A stretch of 64,000 bases of DNA, from assembly GCA_009991425.1 (NCBI GenBank), contig JAACWH010000018.1, forward strand, positions 84,745-148,744. Reading direction: 5' to 3'. A program made the translations under genes and the position numbers. The notes under the pieces are model-generated. The model did no database searches. It saw only the letters and a list, made by a program, of their open reading frames with translations, and was not told the DNA's origin. This DNA comes from Leptospira sp. (GTDB lineage: Bacteria > Spirochaetota > Leptospiria > Leptospirales > Leptospiraceae). Below, piece by piece: positions 55,974 through 64,000 of the stretch (position 1 is the stretch's first letter; every line of letters begins with the position of its first letter).

Positions 55974-57383
55974 GTGGATTTTGTACATAAAAAAAACTTT
56001 ATTCTAGTTATTTTCCTTCTTTTATTTTCGATTCCCATCAGTGCAAAGCTACCTGATTTCCCACATGGAGAATATCCTTCCGATTATAGGCAATTTTGGT
56101 TTCTTTATGAATCCGAGAAGAGACCAGGACAGTCCTATACAGTTATTCGACCTTTCTTCACTAATTATTCTGAATATGAAACGGCTTATAGCCAGCAGAC
56201 AATTCTATTTCCTGTCTTCTATCGTGAAAGAACAAACTATTGGTATACTTGGACGGTGCTTTTTTTTATAACAGGAACTTCTATGAACCATGAAGATACA
56301 GGTGAGGATGAAGATATACTCTCTCCTTTCTTTTTAATGGGTTCAGGAGGAACTGATAAAGATAAATATTTAGGTCTTTTCCCCTTCTATGGAAAAATGA
56401 AAGGGAAGCTTGGATATGAAGAATTCAATTATTTTTTATTTCCTATTTATTCCAATTGGAGTAGGAGATCTTATAAGGCTCATGCGATTCTTTGGCCCTT
56501 TGTTATGTGGGGTGGTTCGGAAACAAGATCTGATATTCGAATTTTTCCCTTCTATTCCAAGAAAGAACACAAAGATAAATACTTCCAACACGCTGTGTTA
56601 TGGCCTTTCTTTCAATGGGGTCGAAAATTTATGGACAAGAAAGAGCCCATTAGCTATGGAATTTTTTTCCCATTCTACCAATACAAAGAATCCGACCAAG
56701 GCAATATGAAAAGTAAGGCCTTTCTTTGGTTTCCTTTCTTAGGTTCTTTAGTTGGTTACGGCTATGATGATGTGACCTCAGAAAGAGATTTTAATTTATT
56801 CTTTTTTCTATTCCAGTATGGTAGAAACAATGATGAAGACTATCGCAAGTTAATCGTATTTCCTTTCTATGGTCAGTATCAATTTGCAAGTAAGAAGACT
56901 CTTTTTATCACTCCACTTTTCTTTCAACTTAAGACAGATAGCTTTCATGTGAAATCTGAATACAATTTCCTTCTACCATTCTTCTCTCAAATGGATCAAT
57001 ACTTCCCTGAGCAGGACAGAAGTGATCATTATTGGAAGATTTGGCCCTTTGTAAGATACCACAGAGATACAGAAGGAACTTTAGAATGGAATGCGATCAC
57101 ACCCTTTCCTATGCGATCAGATACTTTGGAAAAATCCTGGGATCCTATATTTTCAGTAATTGAATACAAACATAGCTCTAATGGCGAAAAAAGATTATCC
57201 TTCCTATTTCGATTCTACACTCAGATATGGTCTAAAGATAAGTTTGCTGTTTTTATCCCACTTATCACTGACTTCATTTCTGAGAAAGATGAAACGGAAT
57301 GGCAATTTATGTATGGCTTATTAGGATGGAAACAATCCAAAGAGAAATCAAGTCTACAATTACTATGGTTTATTGAGATATAA
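55974..57383 (+). CDS. Exported protein with repeated FPFY/WPF aromatic motifs
   Basis: About 469 residues. From GTG 55974 a signal peptide is visible ([19 protein letters not shown], then K). The mature chain repeats short units of the type LFPFYGK, IFPFYSK, FFPFYQY, VFPFYGQ and LLPFFSQ, alternating with LWPFVMWG and LWPFFQWG, spaced 25-60 residues. It is extremely rich in Phe, Tyr and Trp, which suggests beta strands in the outer membrane or a lipid-binding groove. It overlaps the mlaE start by one base (TAATG), so it is part of the Mla operon. Known family: none that I can name. Confidence 0.68.
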   Translation: MDFVHKKNFILVIFLLLFSIPISAKLPDFPHGEYPSDYRQFWFLYESEKRPGQSYTVIRPFFTNYSEYETAYSQQTILFPVFYRERTNYWYTWTVLFFITGTSMNHEDTGEDEDILSPFFLMGSGGTDKDKYLGLFPFYGKMKGKLGYEEFNYFLFPIYSNWSRRSYKAHAILWPFVMWGGSETRSDIRIFPFYSKKEHKDKYFQHAVLWPFFQWGRKFMDKKEPISYGIFFPFYQYKESDQGNMKSKAFLWFPFLGSLVGYGYDDVTSERDFNLFFFLFQYGRNNDEDYRKLIVFPFYGQYQFASKKTLFITPLFFQLKTDSFHVKSEYNFLLPFFSQMDQYFPEQDRSDHYWKIWPFVRYHRDTEGTLEWNAITPFPMRSDTLEKSWDPIFSVIEYKHSSNGEKRLSFLFRFYTQIWSKDKFAVFIPLITDFISEKDETEWQFMYGLLGWKQSKEKSSLQLLWFIEI

Positions 57384-58156
57384 TGAATGAATTTATAAAA
57401 TCTATCCAGACTTACTTCTATAACACGGGATATATGGTTATGGTTCTATTGCAGACTATCATCCAATCTCCCCATGCCTGGTTTAAACGAAGAGAAATTT
57501 TGGAGCAGATGTACATCGCTGGTGTAGGTTCTCTCTTTGTTGTGTCCATAGTTTCTGTTTTTACAGGAATGATTATGGGTCTAAATACAGGCTTGGGACT
57601 CAGAGATTTTGGAGCAGAAGGTCAAATCGGTCTCTTACTAACAATTGTTTTAACTAGAGAGATGGCTCCCTTTATGACCTCGCTTATATTGGCTGCCTCT
57701 GTTGGTTCTTCTATGGCTGCTGAAATTGGAACAATGAAGGTTTCAGAAGAGATCGATGCCTTAGAAGTCATGAGCATAGATCCGATTCGTTATTTAGTCT
57801 TACCAAGAATCATTGGATTTTCACTTATGGTTCCTATACTTTGCGTCTACTCCTCCGTGCTTGGAATATTAGGTGGTGCAATTGTTGGAACCTTTCAACT
57901 CGGCATAGATTATAGATCCTACCTCCAAGATGTCTTTGAACGTTTAACGTCCGTTCCAGGATTAAAAGATTTGTATGTAGGTATCTTTAAGGGATATATT
58001 TTTGGAATTATAATCTCTACAATTTCTTGCTCACAGGGTCTTCAGACGACTCAAGGAGCAATTGGAGTGGGAAAAACCACAAGAAAGGCGGTTGTTCTTT
58101 CCTTCTTGATGGTAATATTTTCGGGGTATGTGCTTACCGCACTCTTTTTCAACTAG
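57383..58156 (+). CDS. mlaE: Mla-type ABC transporter permease
   Basis: 257 residues, five helices. [24 protein letters not shown] and [32 protein letters not shown] are the MlaE permease pattern, with [23 protein letters not shown] in the middle (the MlaF-facing coupling loop). It forms the inner-membrane part of the retrograde/anterograde phospholipid transporter. The ATG shares one base with the preceding stop. mlaF and mlaD follow. Confidence 0.93.
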   Translation: MNEFIKSIQTYFYNTGYMVMVLLQTIIQSPHAWFKRREILEQMYIAGVGSLFVVSIVSVFTGMIMGLNTGLGLRDFGAEGQIGLLLTIVLTREMAPFMTSLILAASVGSSMAAEIGTMKVSEEIDALEVMSIDPIRYLVLPRIIGFSLMVPILCVYSSVLGILGGAIVGTFQLGIDYRSYLQDVFERLTSVPGLKDLYVGIFKGYIFGIIISTISCSQGLQTTQGAIGVGKTTRKAVVLSFLMVIFSGYVLTALFFN

Positions 58157-58158
58157 CT

Positions 58159-58923
58159 ATGGAAGATATAATCATTGAATTAAAAAATGTGCATAAGGCA
58201 TTTGGCTCTCGCAAAATTTTAAAAGGCATGAACTTACAAGTGCGACGTGGAGAGACCATGGTTATCCTTGGGCCATCAGGAACGGGTAAATCTGTATCAC
58301 TTAAACATATCACAGGCCTTTTAGAACCGGATTCAGGGGATTGTTATATATTTGGGAAGAAAATATCTGGTGCGCCAGAGAAAGAAAAGTCAGCAATTCG
58401 GGCTAAGATGGGAGTTCTCTTCCAGAGTGGAGCTCTTATCAACTGGCTTACTGTATATGAAAATGTCGCACTGCCTCTCAGGGAGCATAAGCTTGCAAAT
58501 GGCAGTGACTTAGATAAGGCTGTTATGCAGAAATTAAAATGGTTAGATTTAATACCTGCTAAAGATACCCTTCCATCTGATATCTCTGGAGGAATGAAAA
58601 AGCGAGCGGGTCTTGCCCGCGCCTTAACTACCAATCCAGACATAGTATTGTATGATGAGCCAACCTCAGGCTTAGATCCTGTTATGTCCAATGTAATCAA
58701 TGAACTAGTAATTCGTATGAAAAATGAATTAGGACTTACCTCAGTTGTGGTAACCCACGATATGGAAAGTGCATATATGATTGCTGATAGAATCAGTTTC
58801 ATCTATGAGGGACAGGTTATTCTCTGTGGAACAGTAGATGAAATTCGAAATTCATCCAATCCTCTAATCCAGCAATTCATCCATGGGAAAACTTCAGGTC
58901 CTATGATACTTGACCACTCTTAA
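58159..58923 (+). CDS. mlaF: Mla-type ABC transporter ATP-binding protein
   Basis: 254 residues from ATG 58159, two bases after the mlaE stop; a frame 132 bases longer is inside mlaE and lacks support. Walker [10 protein letters not shown] loop [19 protein letters not shown], signature [13 protein letters not shown], Walker [14 protein letters not shown] and the switch His in VVTHDM are complete. It drives lipid transfer through MlaE. The SGGMKKR signature is typical of the MlaF subgroup. Confidence 0.94.
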   Translation: MEDIIIELKNVHKAFGSRKILKGMNLQVRRGETMVILGPSGTGKSVSLKHITGLLEPDSGDCYIFGKKISGAPEKEKSAIRAKMGVLFQSGALINWLTVYENVALPLREHKLANGSDLDKAVMQKLKWLDLIPAKDTLPSDISGGMKKRAGLARALTTNPDIVLYDEPTSGLDPVMSNVINELVIRMKNELGLTSVVVTHDMESAYMIADRISFIYEGQVILCGTVDEIRNSSNPLIQQFIHGKTSGPMILDHS

Positions 58924-58974
58924 TAAAAAAAGATTGACCATGACTAAGGAATTCATCCAATAAAGGTAGACTGT

Positions 58975-59748
58975 ATGCAATATGTTAAATATTCAATCGT
59001 AGGCATTCTATTTGTTACAGCAATTGCAATCGTTGGTTACTTTTCAGTTCTGACCGATGGCGGGCCATTCCAATCGGATGGAATTCAAACTATAATATAC
59101 TTTCCCAATGCTGAGGGTATTAAGATTGGCAATAAGGTTACAGTTCATGGTGTTCCTTATGGATACGTTTCAAAGGTTGATTTAGTTCATTTCGATGAAG
59201 ATGGAGAAATACTTCCCAAAGGTGTTCTCGGAATCGGTACTAAGGTTCAAATAACTTTGGTTTTGAAAGGACCAATAAAGATTTATGAAAATTACGAAGC
59301 GACTATAAAGAATGAATCCTTGCTTTCAGGAAGGGTTATTTCTTTAGATCCAGGTTCTCGCTTTGCCCAAGATCCAAAGACCTTCGAATACCAAACATCT
59401 GGGAATGAAAACCTAGTCCTAACTGATTACACCACTTCAAAGTCGATTGGCCCCAATTTAAAAGGCAAAATCACCGAAGATCCACTCGTTTCTCTCTCTG
59501 AATTGATAGCTGAAAATCGAGCTGATATCAAAAAGACATTTTCCAATATTTCGGACATTACCACTAAAATCAATAATGGGGAAGGAACTCTTGGGCGATT
59601 GATCAATGACAATGAAGTTCATAGCAATGTAAATACTACTCTCACCGATGCTCAAATAGTTCTAAGAGAACTTCGTGAGGGCTTAGAAGACTTACGTGAA
59701 CAAGCTCCTGTAACCAGCTTCATTCGTGCAGCTTTGAGTGCATTTTGA
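58975..59748 (+). CDS. mlaD: MCE-domain lipid-transfer protein (MlaD-like)
   Basis: 257 residues. One N-terminal helix ([20 protein letters not shown]) anchors it; the MCE core follows at about 38-130 ([31 protein letters not shown] ... [12 protein letters not shown]). The C-terminal helical part includes [24 protein letters not shown], usual for this family. It forms a periplasmic hexameric ring that guides phospholipids. It lies 51 bases after mlaF. Confidence 0.92.
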   Translation: MQYVKYSIVGILFVTAIAIVGYFSVLTDGGPFQSDGIQTIIYFPNAEGIKIGNKVTVHGVPYGYVSKVDLVHFDEDGEILPKGVLGIGTKVQITLVLKGPIKIYENYEATIKNESLLSGRVISLDPGSRFAQDPKTFEYQTSGNENLVLTDYTTSKSIGPNLKGKITEDPLVSLSELIAENRADIKKTFSNISDITTKINNGEGTLGRLINDNEVHSNVNTTLTDAQIVLRELREGLEDLREQAPVTSFIRAALSAF

Positions 59749-59751
59749 TAG

Positions 59752-60474
59752 ATGATACAAAAACCAATTAAACTTTTTTATTGGCCAAGCCTGCAAGGTC
59801 GTGGTGAGTTCGTCCGATTGGTTTTGGAATACAATAATATCCCATATGAGGATGTCTGTAGAGATAAAGCAAAGGGTGTAAAACCACTTCTAAATATTCT
59901 AGAATCATCCAAGACAATATTTGCCCCACCTATTCTGCAAATAGGAGAACTCTTTCTCAACCAGACTCCGAATATCCTACAATACCTAGGGAAAATTTTA
60001 AATTTTTCAGGAGGATCGGAAGCCAATCAAAGAGAATGCCACAGCATTCAACTTTCCATTGCAGACTTTACATCTGAAATCCATAATTTGCACCATCCTA
60101 TCTCCAGCAGTTTGTATTACGAAGATCAAATAGTAGAAGCAATTTTGGCCACGAATACATTTTTTGAAAACCGATTTGATAAATGGTTCCAATTTTTCGA
60201 GAGGGCAATTGGGAATAATCCTTACATCACCGGATCTGTCCTCACCTATGTGGACCTTTCTCTATTCCAAATCTGGGCTGGTATGATTCATGCTTATCCC
60301 AATCGAATGAAAGAGAGAAGAATACATTTTCCTAAGATGGATTCACTGTATTTTCGAGTAAAGGAGGATGAAAAACTTAGAACATACCTCAACTCAACTA
60401 GAAGAATTCCATTTAACGAGCATGGTATTTTTAGATACTATCCTAAACTTGATGGAGAAAGTCAAATTTCCTGA
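59752..60474 (+). CDS. Glutathione S-transferase-like protein, end of mla operon
   Basis: 240 residues. IKLFYWPSLQGRGEFVRLVLEY is the sigma-type GST opening with its Tyr; PPILQIGELFLNQTPNILQYL gives the cis-Pro and the N-Q-T/S glutathione contacts; the C-terminal all-helical part is longer than usual. It begins three bases after mlaD. Its pairing with a lipid transporter is curious; a role with oxidised lipids would be speculation. Confidence 0.8.
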   Translation: MIQKPIKLFYWPSLQGRGEFVRLVLEYNNIPYEDVCRDKAKGVKPLLNILESSKTIFAPPILQIGELFLNQTPNILQYLGKILNFSGGSEANQRECHSIQLSIADFTSEIHNLHHPISSSLYYEDQIVEAILATNTFFENRFDKWFQFFERAIGNNPYITGSVLTYVDLSLFQIWAGMIHAYPNRMKERRIHFPKMDSLYFRVKEDEKLRTYLNSTRRIPFNEHGIFRYYPKLDGESQIS

Positions 60475-60484
60475 GAATATGTCT

Positions 60485-60522
60485 CTGTTGCAGCGAAGAG
60501 ACACTGTTGCAAAAATGAGACA
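60485..60522. promoter_or_regulatory. Tandem 19-base repeats, candidate enhancer sites
   Basis: Two directly adjacent units, CTGTTGCAGCGAAGAGACA (60485-60503) and CTGTTGCAAAAATGAGACA (60504-60522), agree at 15 of 19 bases. The second is a dyad TGT-N2-CA-N4-TG-N2-ACA. They stand about 165-185 bases before a sigma-54-type promoter, where activator dimers usually bind. A weak terminator for the mla operon (ACTGT/ACAGT plus T7, 60503-60530) is an alternative reading. Confidence 0.5.
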
Positions 60523-60648
60523 GTTTTTTTAAGTTTAAATTCACTTTTGGATCATTGTTCTTTTTTGCGATTAACCGAATAGAGTGCAAATTTGGCTTAG
60601 AATGGCCGATTCTCTGAATTTTGAACTATTTCAGGACAATCCAGAAAT

Positions 60649-60665
60649 CAGGTACGGGAATTGCT
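60649..60665 (+). promoter_or_regulatory. Candidate sigma-54 (-24/-12) promoter of lpxC
   Basis: CAGGTACGGGAATTGCT matches 11 of the 13 fixed bases of YTGGCACG-N4-TTGCW, with GG (60651-60652) and GC (60663-60664) exactly ten bases apart. Transcription would begin near 60676, giving a leader of about 25 bases before the lpxC ATG and its AGGA. Confidence 0.6.
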
Positions 60666-60700
60666 TTATATAGGTAGAGAGAATATCTCAGGAACCAAAT

Positions 60701-61609
60701 ATGGAACCAATATTTAGAAAAACTGTTAAAAATACAATACGATTGAAAGGTCTCGGACTCCATTCAGGAAAAACCGTGCAACTGACAATTCATCCGAGTG
60801 AAAGCGGATCTGGAATTCAATTTCTTCATACATCTCCTACTAAAAAAACTTTAATCCCCGTTCATGTAGACCAAGTTATCGATACAGGCAATGCTGTAAC
60901 TCTCGGTCAAGATGGTGTAAAGATCCAAACGATTGAACATTTGATGGCAGCCTTGCATACATTAGGTATTTCTGATGCAATCATAGAAATTGATAGCAAC
61001 GAAGTTCCCATTATGGATGGATCTTCCTTACCATTTTTGGAAGCTATTATTTCTACTGGATCGCTATCATTTAGAGAACAGTTGGAGCCAATTAAAATTA
61101 CAAATCCTATTTGGGTTGTTGAAGGAGACAAATATCTTGTCCTCCTCCCTTCGGATGAATTAAAAGTTACTTATAATATTGATTTCAACCATCCCTTACT
61201 CAGAGGTCAGACTCTAACTACTAGCTTGGATCAAAATACGCTTTTGAATGAAATTCTTCCTGCCAGAACTTTTGGATTCTTAAAAGATGTTGAATACCTT
61301 CAATCCAGAGGACTTGCTCTTGGTGGATCATTAGACAATGCTGTTGTTCTCACAGAAGATGGCTACCTCAATGACGAACTTCGGTTCGAGAATGAATGCA
61401 TAAGGCATAAAGTTTTAGATTTAATCGGTGACTTAGCAGTAATGGGTCGTCCATTCACTGGACATTTAATTGCATCTAAGGCTGGGCATGGATTGGATAT
61501 TTCACTTGCAAAATGTATTTTAGAACAAGAGAGAGCCAACGAATTTTCTAAATACAAAGATTATAAATCTGCTCCTTTAAATAAGAACAACAACCAAAAA
61601 AGAGCCTAA
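60701..61609 (+). CDS. lpxC: UDP-3-O-acyl-N-acetylglucosamine deacetylase
   Basis: 302 residues. LpxC takes the committed step of lipid A synthesis. Zinc and catalytic residues are in place: His80 in TIEHLMAAL, His236 and Asp240 in IRHKVLDLIGDL, and His263 in SKAGHGL, all close to the E. coli numbering (79, 238, 242, 265). The C-terminal tail is short and Lys/Asn-rich. A sigma-54-type promoter with tandem upstream sites precedes it, which would be an uncommon mode of control for this gene. ptsI follows after about 40 bases. Confidence 0.95.
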   Translation: MEPIFRKTVKNTIRLKGLGLHSGKTVQLTIHPSESGSGIQFLHTSPTKKTLIPVHVDQVIDTGNAVTLGQDGVKIQTIEHLMAALHTLGISDAIIEIDSNEVPIMDGSSLPFLEAIISTGSLSFREQLEPIKITNPIWVVEGDKYLVLLPSDELKVTYNIDFNHPLLRGQTLTTSLDQNTLLNEILPARTFGFLKDVEYLQSRGLALGGSLDNAVVLTEDGYLNDELRFENECIRHKVLDLIGDLAVMGRPFTGHLIASKAGHGLDISLAKCILEQERANEFSKYKDYKSAPLNKNNNQKRA

Positions 61610-61648
61610 AGGAAATTTTAGCTTTTCAAAAACCCATTGCCTTTCACA

Positions 61649-63400
61649 ATGCAGGCTATGGTTGATGAGAAGATCTTATTCTATGGAATTACAGCTTATC
61701 CAGGTGTAATTTATGGTAAGGTTAGGAAGGTTCGTAATTTAGCCGACCACAATCTCATACAAAGATCAGATTTACAATCTGATGAAATTCCCGCTGAGAT
61801 AGAACTATTTCATTCTAGCCTAAATAAAACAGAACATGAACTTATAACTATAATAGCTGAGAATGAGCAAGTTGCAGGTTCTTTTGAACTTAGAGAAATT
61901 CTAAGTTCACAAAAAGACATTGTTCGCGATCCACTTCTCTATGAGAGGGTTATCGAAAGAATTAAAGTTCATGGTGAGAACACTCCGCTTGCTGTCGAGA
62001 CAACAATCCGAAATATCTATGAAGAATTTATGGGACTGGGTGATTCCTTTTTCCAGGATAGAGCTGACCATATTTTAGATATAGGTAAGAGAATTACAAA
62101 AAATCTCATGCAGAAAAATCTTTCTATCGATGAACCTCTGAAAGATCTTCCTGAAAATGTTATTTTAGTAGCACGTGATTTAACTCCATCTGAAATGATC
62201 AATCTAGACAAATCTAAAGTCTTAGGAATTGCTACAGACTTCGGAGGAAAGACAGGTCATATGGCTATCATTGCTAGGAATTATGGTATTCCTACAATTG
62301 TTGGACTTCGTAATATTTATTCAAACGTAGAAGATGGTGAATTCATTCTCTTAGATGCGGATAGGGGATTTCTAAAAAAGAATCCGCATATTGAAGAATA
62401 TAAAAGCTTTGGATACCGCTCTAACCTAGCAGATCACAAAGAATGGGATTCTAAGACTATTCTTAAGACTTTGGATGGGGAAAGAATTCATCTCAAAGCT
62501 AATTTAGAAAATGAAGATGGTTGTGAAGAAATCTTAGAAAAAAATGCAGAAGGTGTTGGATTATTTCGTTCTGAAGTTTTATTTCTACAAATCAAGAACC
62601 ATACTCCAACAGAAGAAGAGCAATTCGTAATCTATAGAAGAATTCTTAAGAAAATGAATGAGAAACCTGTAGTGATACGGGTCTTTGACATAGGTGCAGA
62701 CAAATTTGAATTAGGTGCCCATGAAGATAATCCCTTCCTGGGAAATAGAGGAATACGATATTTAATCAGGCACCCCAATCTTTTTAAAGAACAACTTCGT
62801 GCTCTACTTCGAGCTTCTATATATGGAGATCTTAGAATCTTAATCCCTATGATAACAACCGTTAAGGAGATAGAGCGTACCCAAGAGCTTTTAGTAGAAT
62901 GTAGATTGGAATTATTGGATGAAGGCTATGATGTGAAAGAAAAAATTCCATTAGGGATTATGGTCGAAACTCCGTCTTGTGCAATCGCTTTAGAAAATTA
63001 TTTAAAAGGAATTGATTTCCTATCTATTGGAACAAATGATCTTTTGCAATATCTAATGGCTGTTGGTAGAAACAACTATTCCATTTCAGATTTATACAAT
63101 CCTTTCCATATAGTATTTTTACAAACACTTGAGAATATTGCTATTATAGCTAAAAAGAAAAAAATTCCAGTTAGTATCTGTGGGGAAGTTGCTACAGATC
63201 CAGATATGATTGGGCTCTTGATTGCAATGGGTTTTAGAGAATTATCTGTCTCTACGCCCTTTCTACAGGAAATCCACGAAAGAATTTCCCACACAAAACT
63301 TAAGGACATGAAGTATTTGCTAAAAAAAGTTAAGATACTTTCTAAATCAGAAAAATACTATGAAATTGAAGCTTTGATTCGAGAAAAAGAAAAAACCTAA
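61649..63400 (+). CDS. ptsI: Phosphoenolpyruvate-protein phosphotransferase (enzyme I)
   Basis: About 583 residues. Enzyme I takes phosphate from phosphoenolpyruvate to HPr. The phospho-His lies in FGGKTGHMAIIARNYGIPTIVG; the barrel has LFRSEVLF, RVFDIGADKF, GNRGIRYLIRHP and the Cys loop SICGEVATDP. There is no GAF domain, so it is ordinary EI by length rather than EI-Ntr. The start is unclear: TTG 61637, ATG 61649 and ATG 61658 are possible, none with a strong ribosome site. It lies 39 bases after lpxC, so it likely shares its message. Confidence 0.9.
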   Translation: MQAMVDEKILFYGITAYPGVIYGKVRKVRNLADHNLIQRSDLQSDEIPAEIELFHSSLNKTEHELITIIAENEQVAGSFELREILSSQKDIVRDPLLYERVIERIKVHGENTPLAVETTIRNIYEEFMGLGDSFFQDRADHILDIGKRITKNLMQKNLSIDEPLKDLPENVILVARDLTPSEMINLDKSKVLGIATDFGGKTGHMAIIARNYGIPTIVGLRNIYSNVEDGEFILLDADRGFLKKNPHIEEYKSFGYRSNLADHKEWDSKTILKTLDGERIHLKANLENEDGCEEILEKNAEGVGLFRSEVLFLQIKNHTPTEEEQFVIYRRILKKMNEKPVVIRVFDIGADKFELGAHEDNPFLGNRGIRYLIRHPNLFKEQLRALLRASIYGDLRILIPMITTVKEIERTQELLVECRLELLDEGYDVKEKIPLGIMVETPSCAIALENYLKGIDFLSIGTNDLLQYLMAVGRNNYSISDLYNPFHIVFLQTLENIAIIAKKKKIPVSICGEVATDPDMIGLLIAMGFRELSVSTPFLQEIHERISHTKLKDMKYLLKKVKILSKSEKYYEIEALIREKEKT

Positions 63401-63403
63401 ATA

Positions 63404-64000
63404 TCAAAGATCATGGAACGGATCGATAAGATTTTTATCTAGAGCAATTTCTTCCGCATAACGGTCAGTCATTCCTGCTATATAATCACAGATAACTCGG
63501 TATTTCCCATCAGCTTCCATTCGATTTAGGTAAGAATCCGGCATTTCCTTCTCATTATCACTGAAATAATGAAACAAAACTTGGATGATTTCTTTACCAA
63601 AATTACTCAACTCCAAAACAACAGGATGCTTGTAGAGTTTCTCATGAAGATACTTCTTTAGTTCAGTAACAGATTGATTCATTGTCTCAGAAAATCCAAC
63701 CAATCGAATTGAATTTTTATAAGCTATACCTAGGTCATCTCGAGATAGAATCTTATTTTCATTTAATCTTTTATCGATTTCATGAACGAGATCTGTTACC
63801 ATAGAATTTAACATAAATCGAATCGTTTCTCTTACAATTAGCTTCTCTGAAACTTGTGGGAATTTTTTCTTGGCTAAGAAATAGTTTTTCTCAAATATAT
63901 TTACTTTCTTAAGGTCTTTTAGAGTTAAGAGATTAGATTCATAGCCGTCTTCCACATCATGGTTGTTGTATGCTATGCTATCACAGACGTCAGTGATCAT
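63404..64000 (-). CDS. dgt: dGTP triphosphohydrolase, C-terminal part
   Basis: 198 residues visible; the gene continues beyond the window and the Met at the edge is internal. TDVCDSIAYNNHDVEDGY is the metal-binding stretch of HD-type dGTPases (the Asp and downstream HD), and the end CDYIAGMTDRYAEE is the typical C-terminal signature. It hydrolyses dGTP to deoxyguanosine and triphosphate. It is convergent with ptsI with three bases between stops. Confidence 0.9.
   Translation of the reverse strand: MITDVCDSIAYNNHDVEDGYESNLLTLKDLKKVNIFEKNYFLAKKKFPQVSEKLIVRETIRFMLNSMVTDLVHEIDKRLNENKILSRDDLGIAYKNSIRLVGFSETMNQSVTELKKYLHEKLYKHPVVLELSNFGKEIIQVLFHYFSDNEKEMPDSYLNRMEADGKYRVICDYIAGMTDRYAEEIALDKNLIDPFHDL

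Noticed and set aside
58027..58158. N-terminal extension of mlaF into mlaE
   Set aside because: The extra 44 residues are out-of-frame mlaE codons; family members start at the ATG two bases after mlaE.
60503..60530. Rho-independent terminator of the mla operon (ACTGT ... ACAGT plus T run)
   Set aside because: The stem is only five pairs with a 12-base loop; the exact tandem 19-base repetition fits activator sites better, though both roles remain possible.
1..64000. Search for CRISPR arrays, tRNA or rRNA genes, insertion sequences and prophage genes
   Set aside because: No regularly spaced repeats, no cloverleaf with a CCA-end pattern that I could support, and no transposase or phage structural gene were seen; xerD is the chromosomal dimer-resolution enzyme, not an integrase.

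Overview
The window looks like chromosomal DNA of a Leptospira-type spirochaete. It is AT-rich and densely coded on both strands, with many TTG starts and spirochaete-style lipoprotein signals (short hydrophobic stretch, then a Cys preceded by S, N or H). Several families typical of Leptospira are present: DUF3332 lipoprotein, DUF1566/Lcl lipoprotein, SpoIIE phosphatase with a 7TM-HAMP front end, DUF4254 next to a GT9 glycosyltransferase, and a FecA-like TonB receptor. No rRNA, tRNA, CRISPR array, phage block or intact insertion sequence was seen. The species cannot be fixed from the sequence alone; a saprophytic member is a guess.

Layout. 1-6.2 kb: tail of an outer-membrane barrel gene, a two-ACT-domain protein, two alpha/beta-hydrolase lipoproteins, DUF4254 and GT9 genes, and a large membrane protein. 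6.3-16.4 kb: class I fumarase; a TetR regulator facing a haloalkane-dehalogenase-like gene broken by an in-frame stop; GT4 glycosyltransferase; O-antigen-ligase-like protein; a GH5 endoglycoceramidase/steryl-glucosidase-like enzyme; and a fatty-acid desaturase with its TetR gene. 16.6-26.7 kb: FecA-like receptor, a methyltransferase remnant, cysK-topA-msrB, an outer-membrane barrel gene plus a FecR-domain gene carrying a CxxCH haem motif, and an InlB-repeat/DUF1566 lipoprotein. 26.8-34 kb: xerD with an anti-sigma-type ATPase, a TPR protein, trxB, a short unlisted 43-aa gene, a GST and a hybrid histidine kinase. 34-46 kb: argC, a nucleosidase, leuA-hisC, two hsp20 genes behind a double CIRCE, ridA-like, and a GNAT-clpS-clpA operon. 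46-64 kb: SpoIIE phosphatase, DedA, AI-2E transporter-xseA-xseB-symporter, ddl, an aromatic-repeat exported protein-mlaE-mlaF-mlaD-GST operon, lpxC-ptsI, and the end of a dGTPase gene.

Shared themes are the cell envelope (lpxC, Mla lipid transport, O-antigen ligase, ddl, glycosyltransferases, desaturase), probable iron uptake (receptor and barrel/FecR unit behind near-identical operators), and protein quality control (Hsp20 pair, ClpAS, MsrB, TrxB). The signals I rate highest are a sigma-54-type promoter with tandem upstream sites before lpxC-ptsI, the 20-bp operator shared by the TonB receptor and the barrel/FecR operon, and a FemAB-like aminoacyltransferase-fold gene translationally coupled to clpS-clpA.
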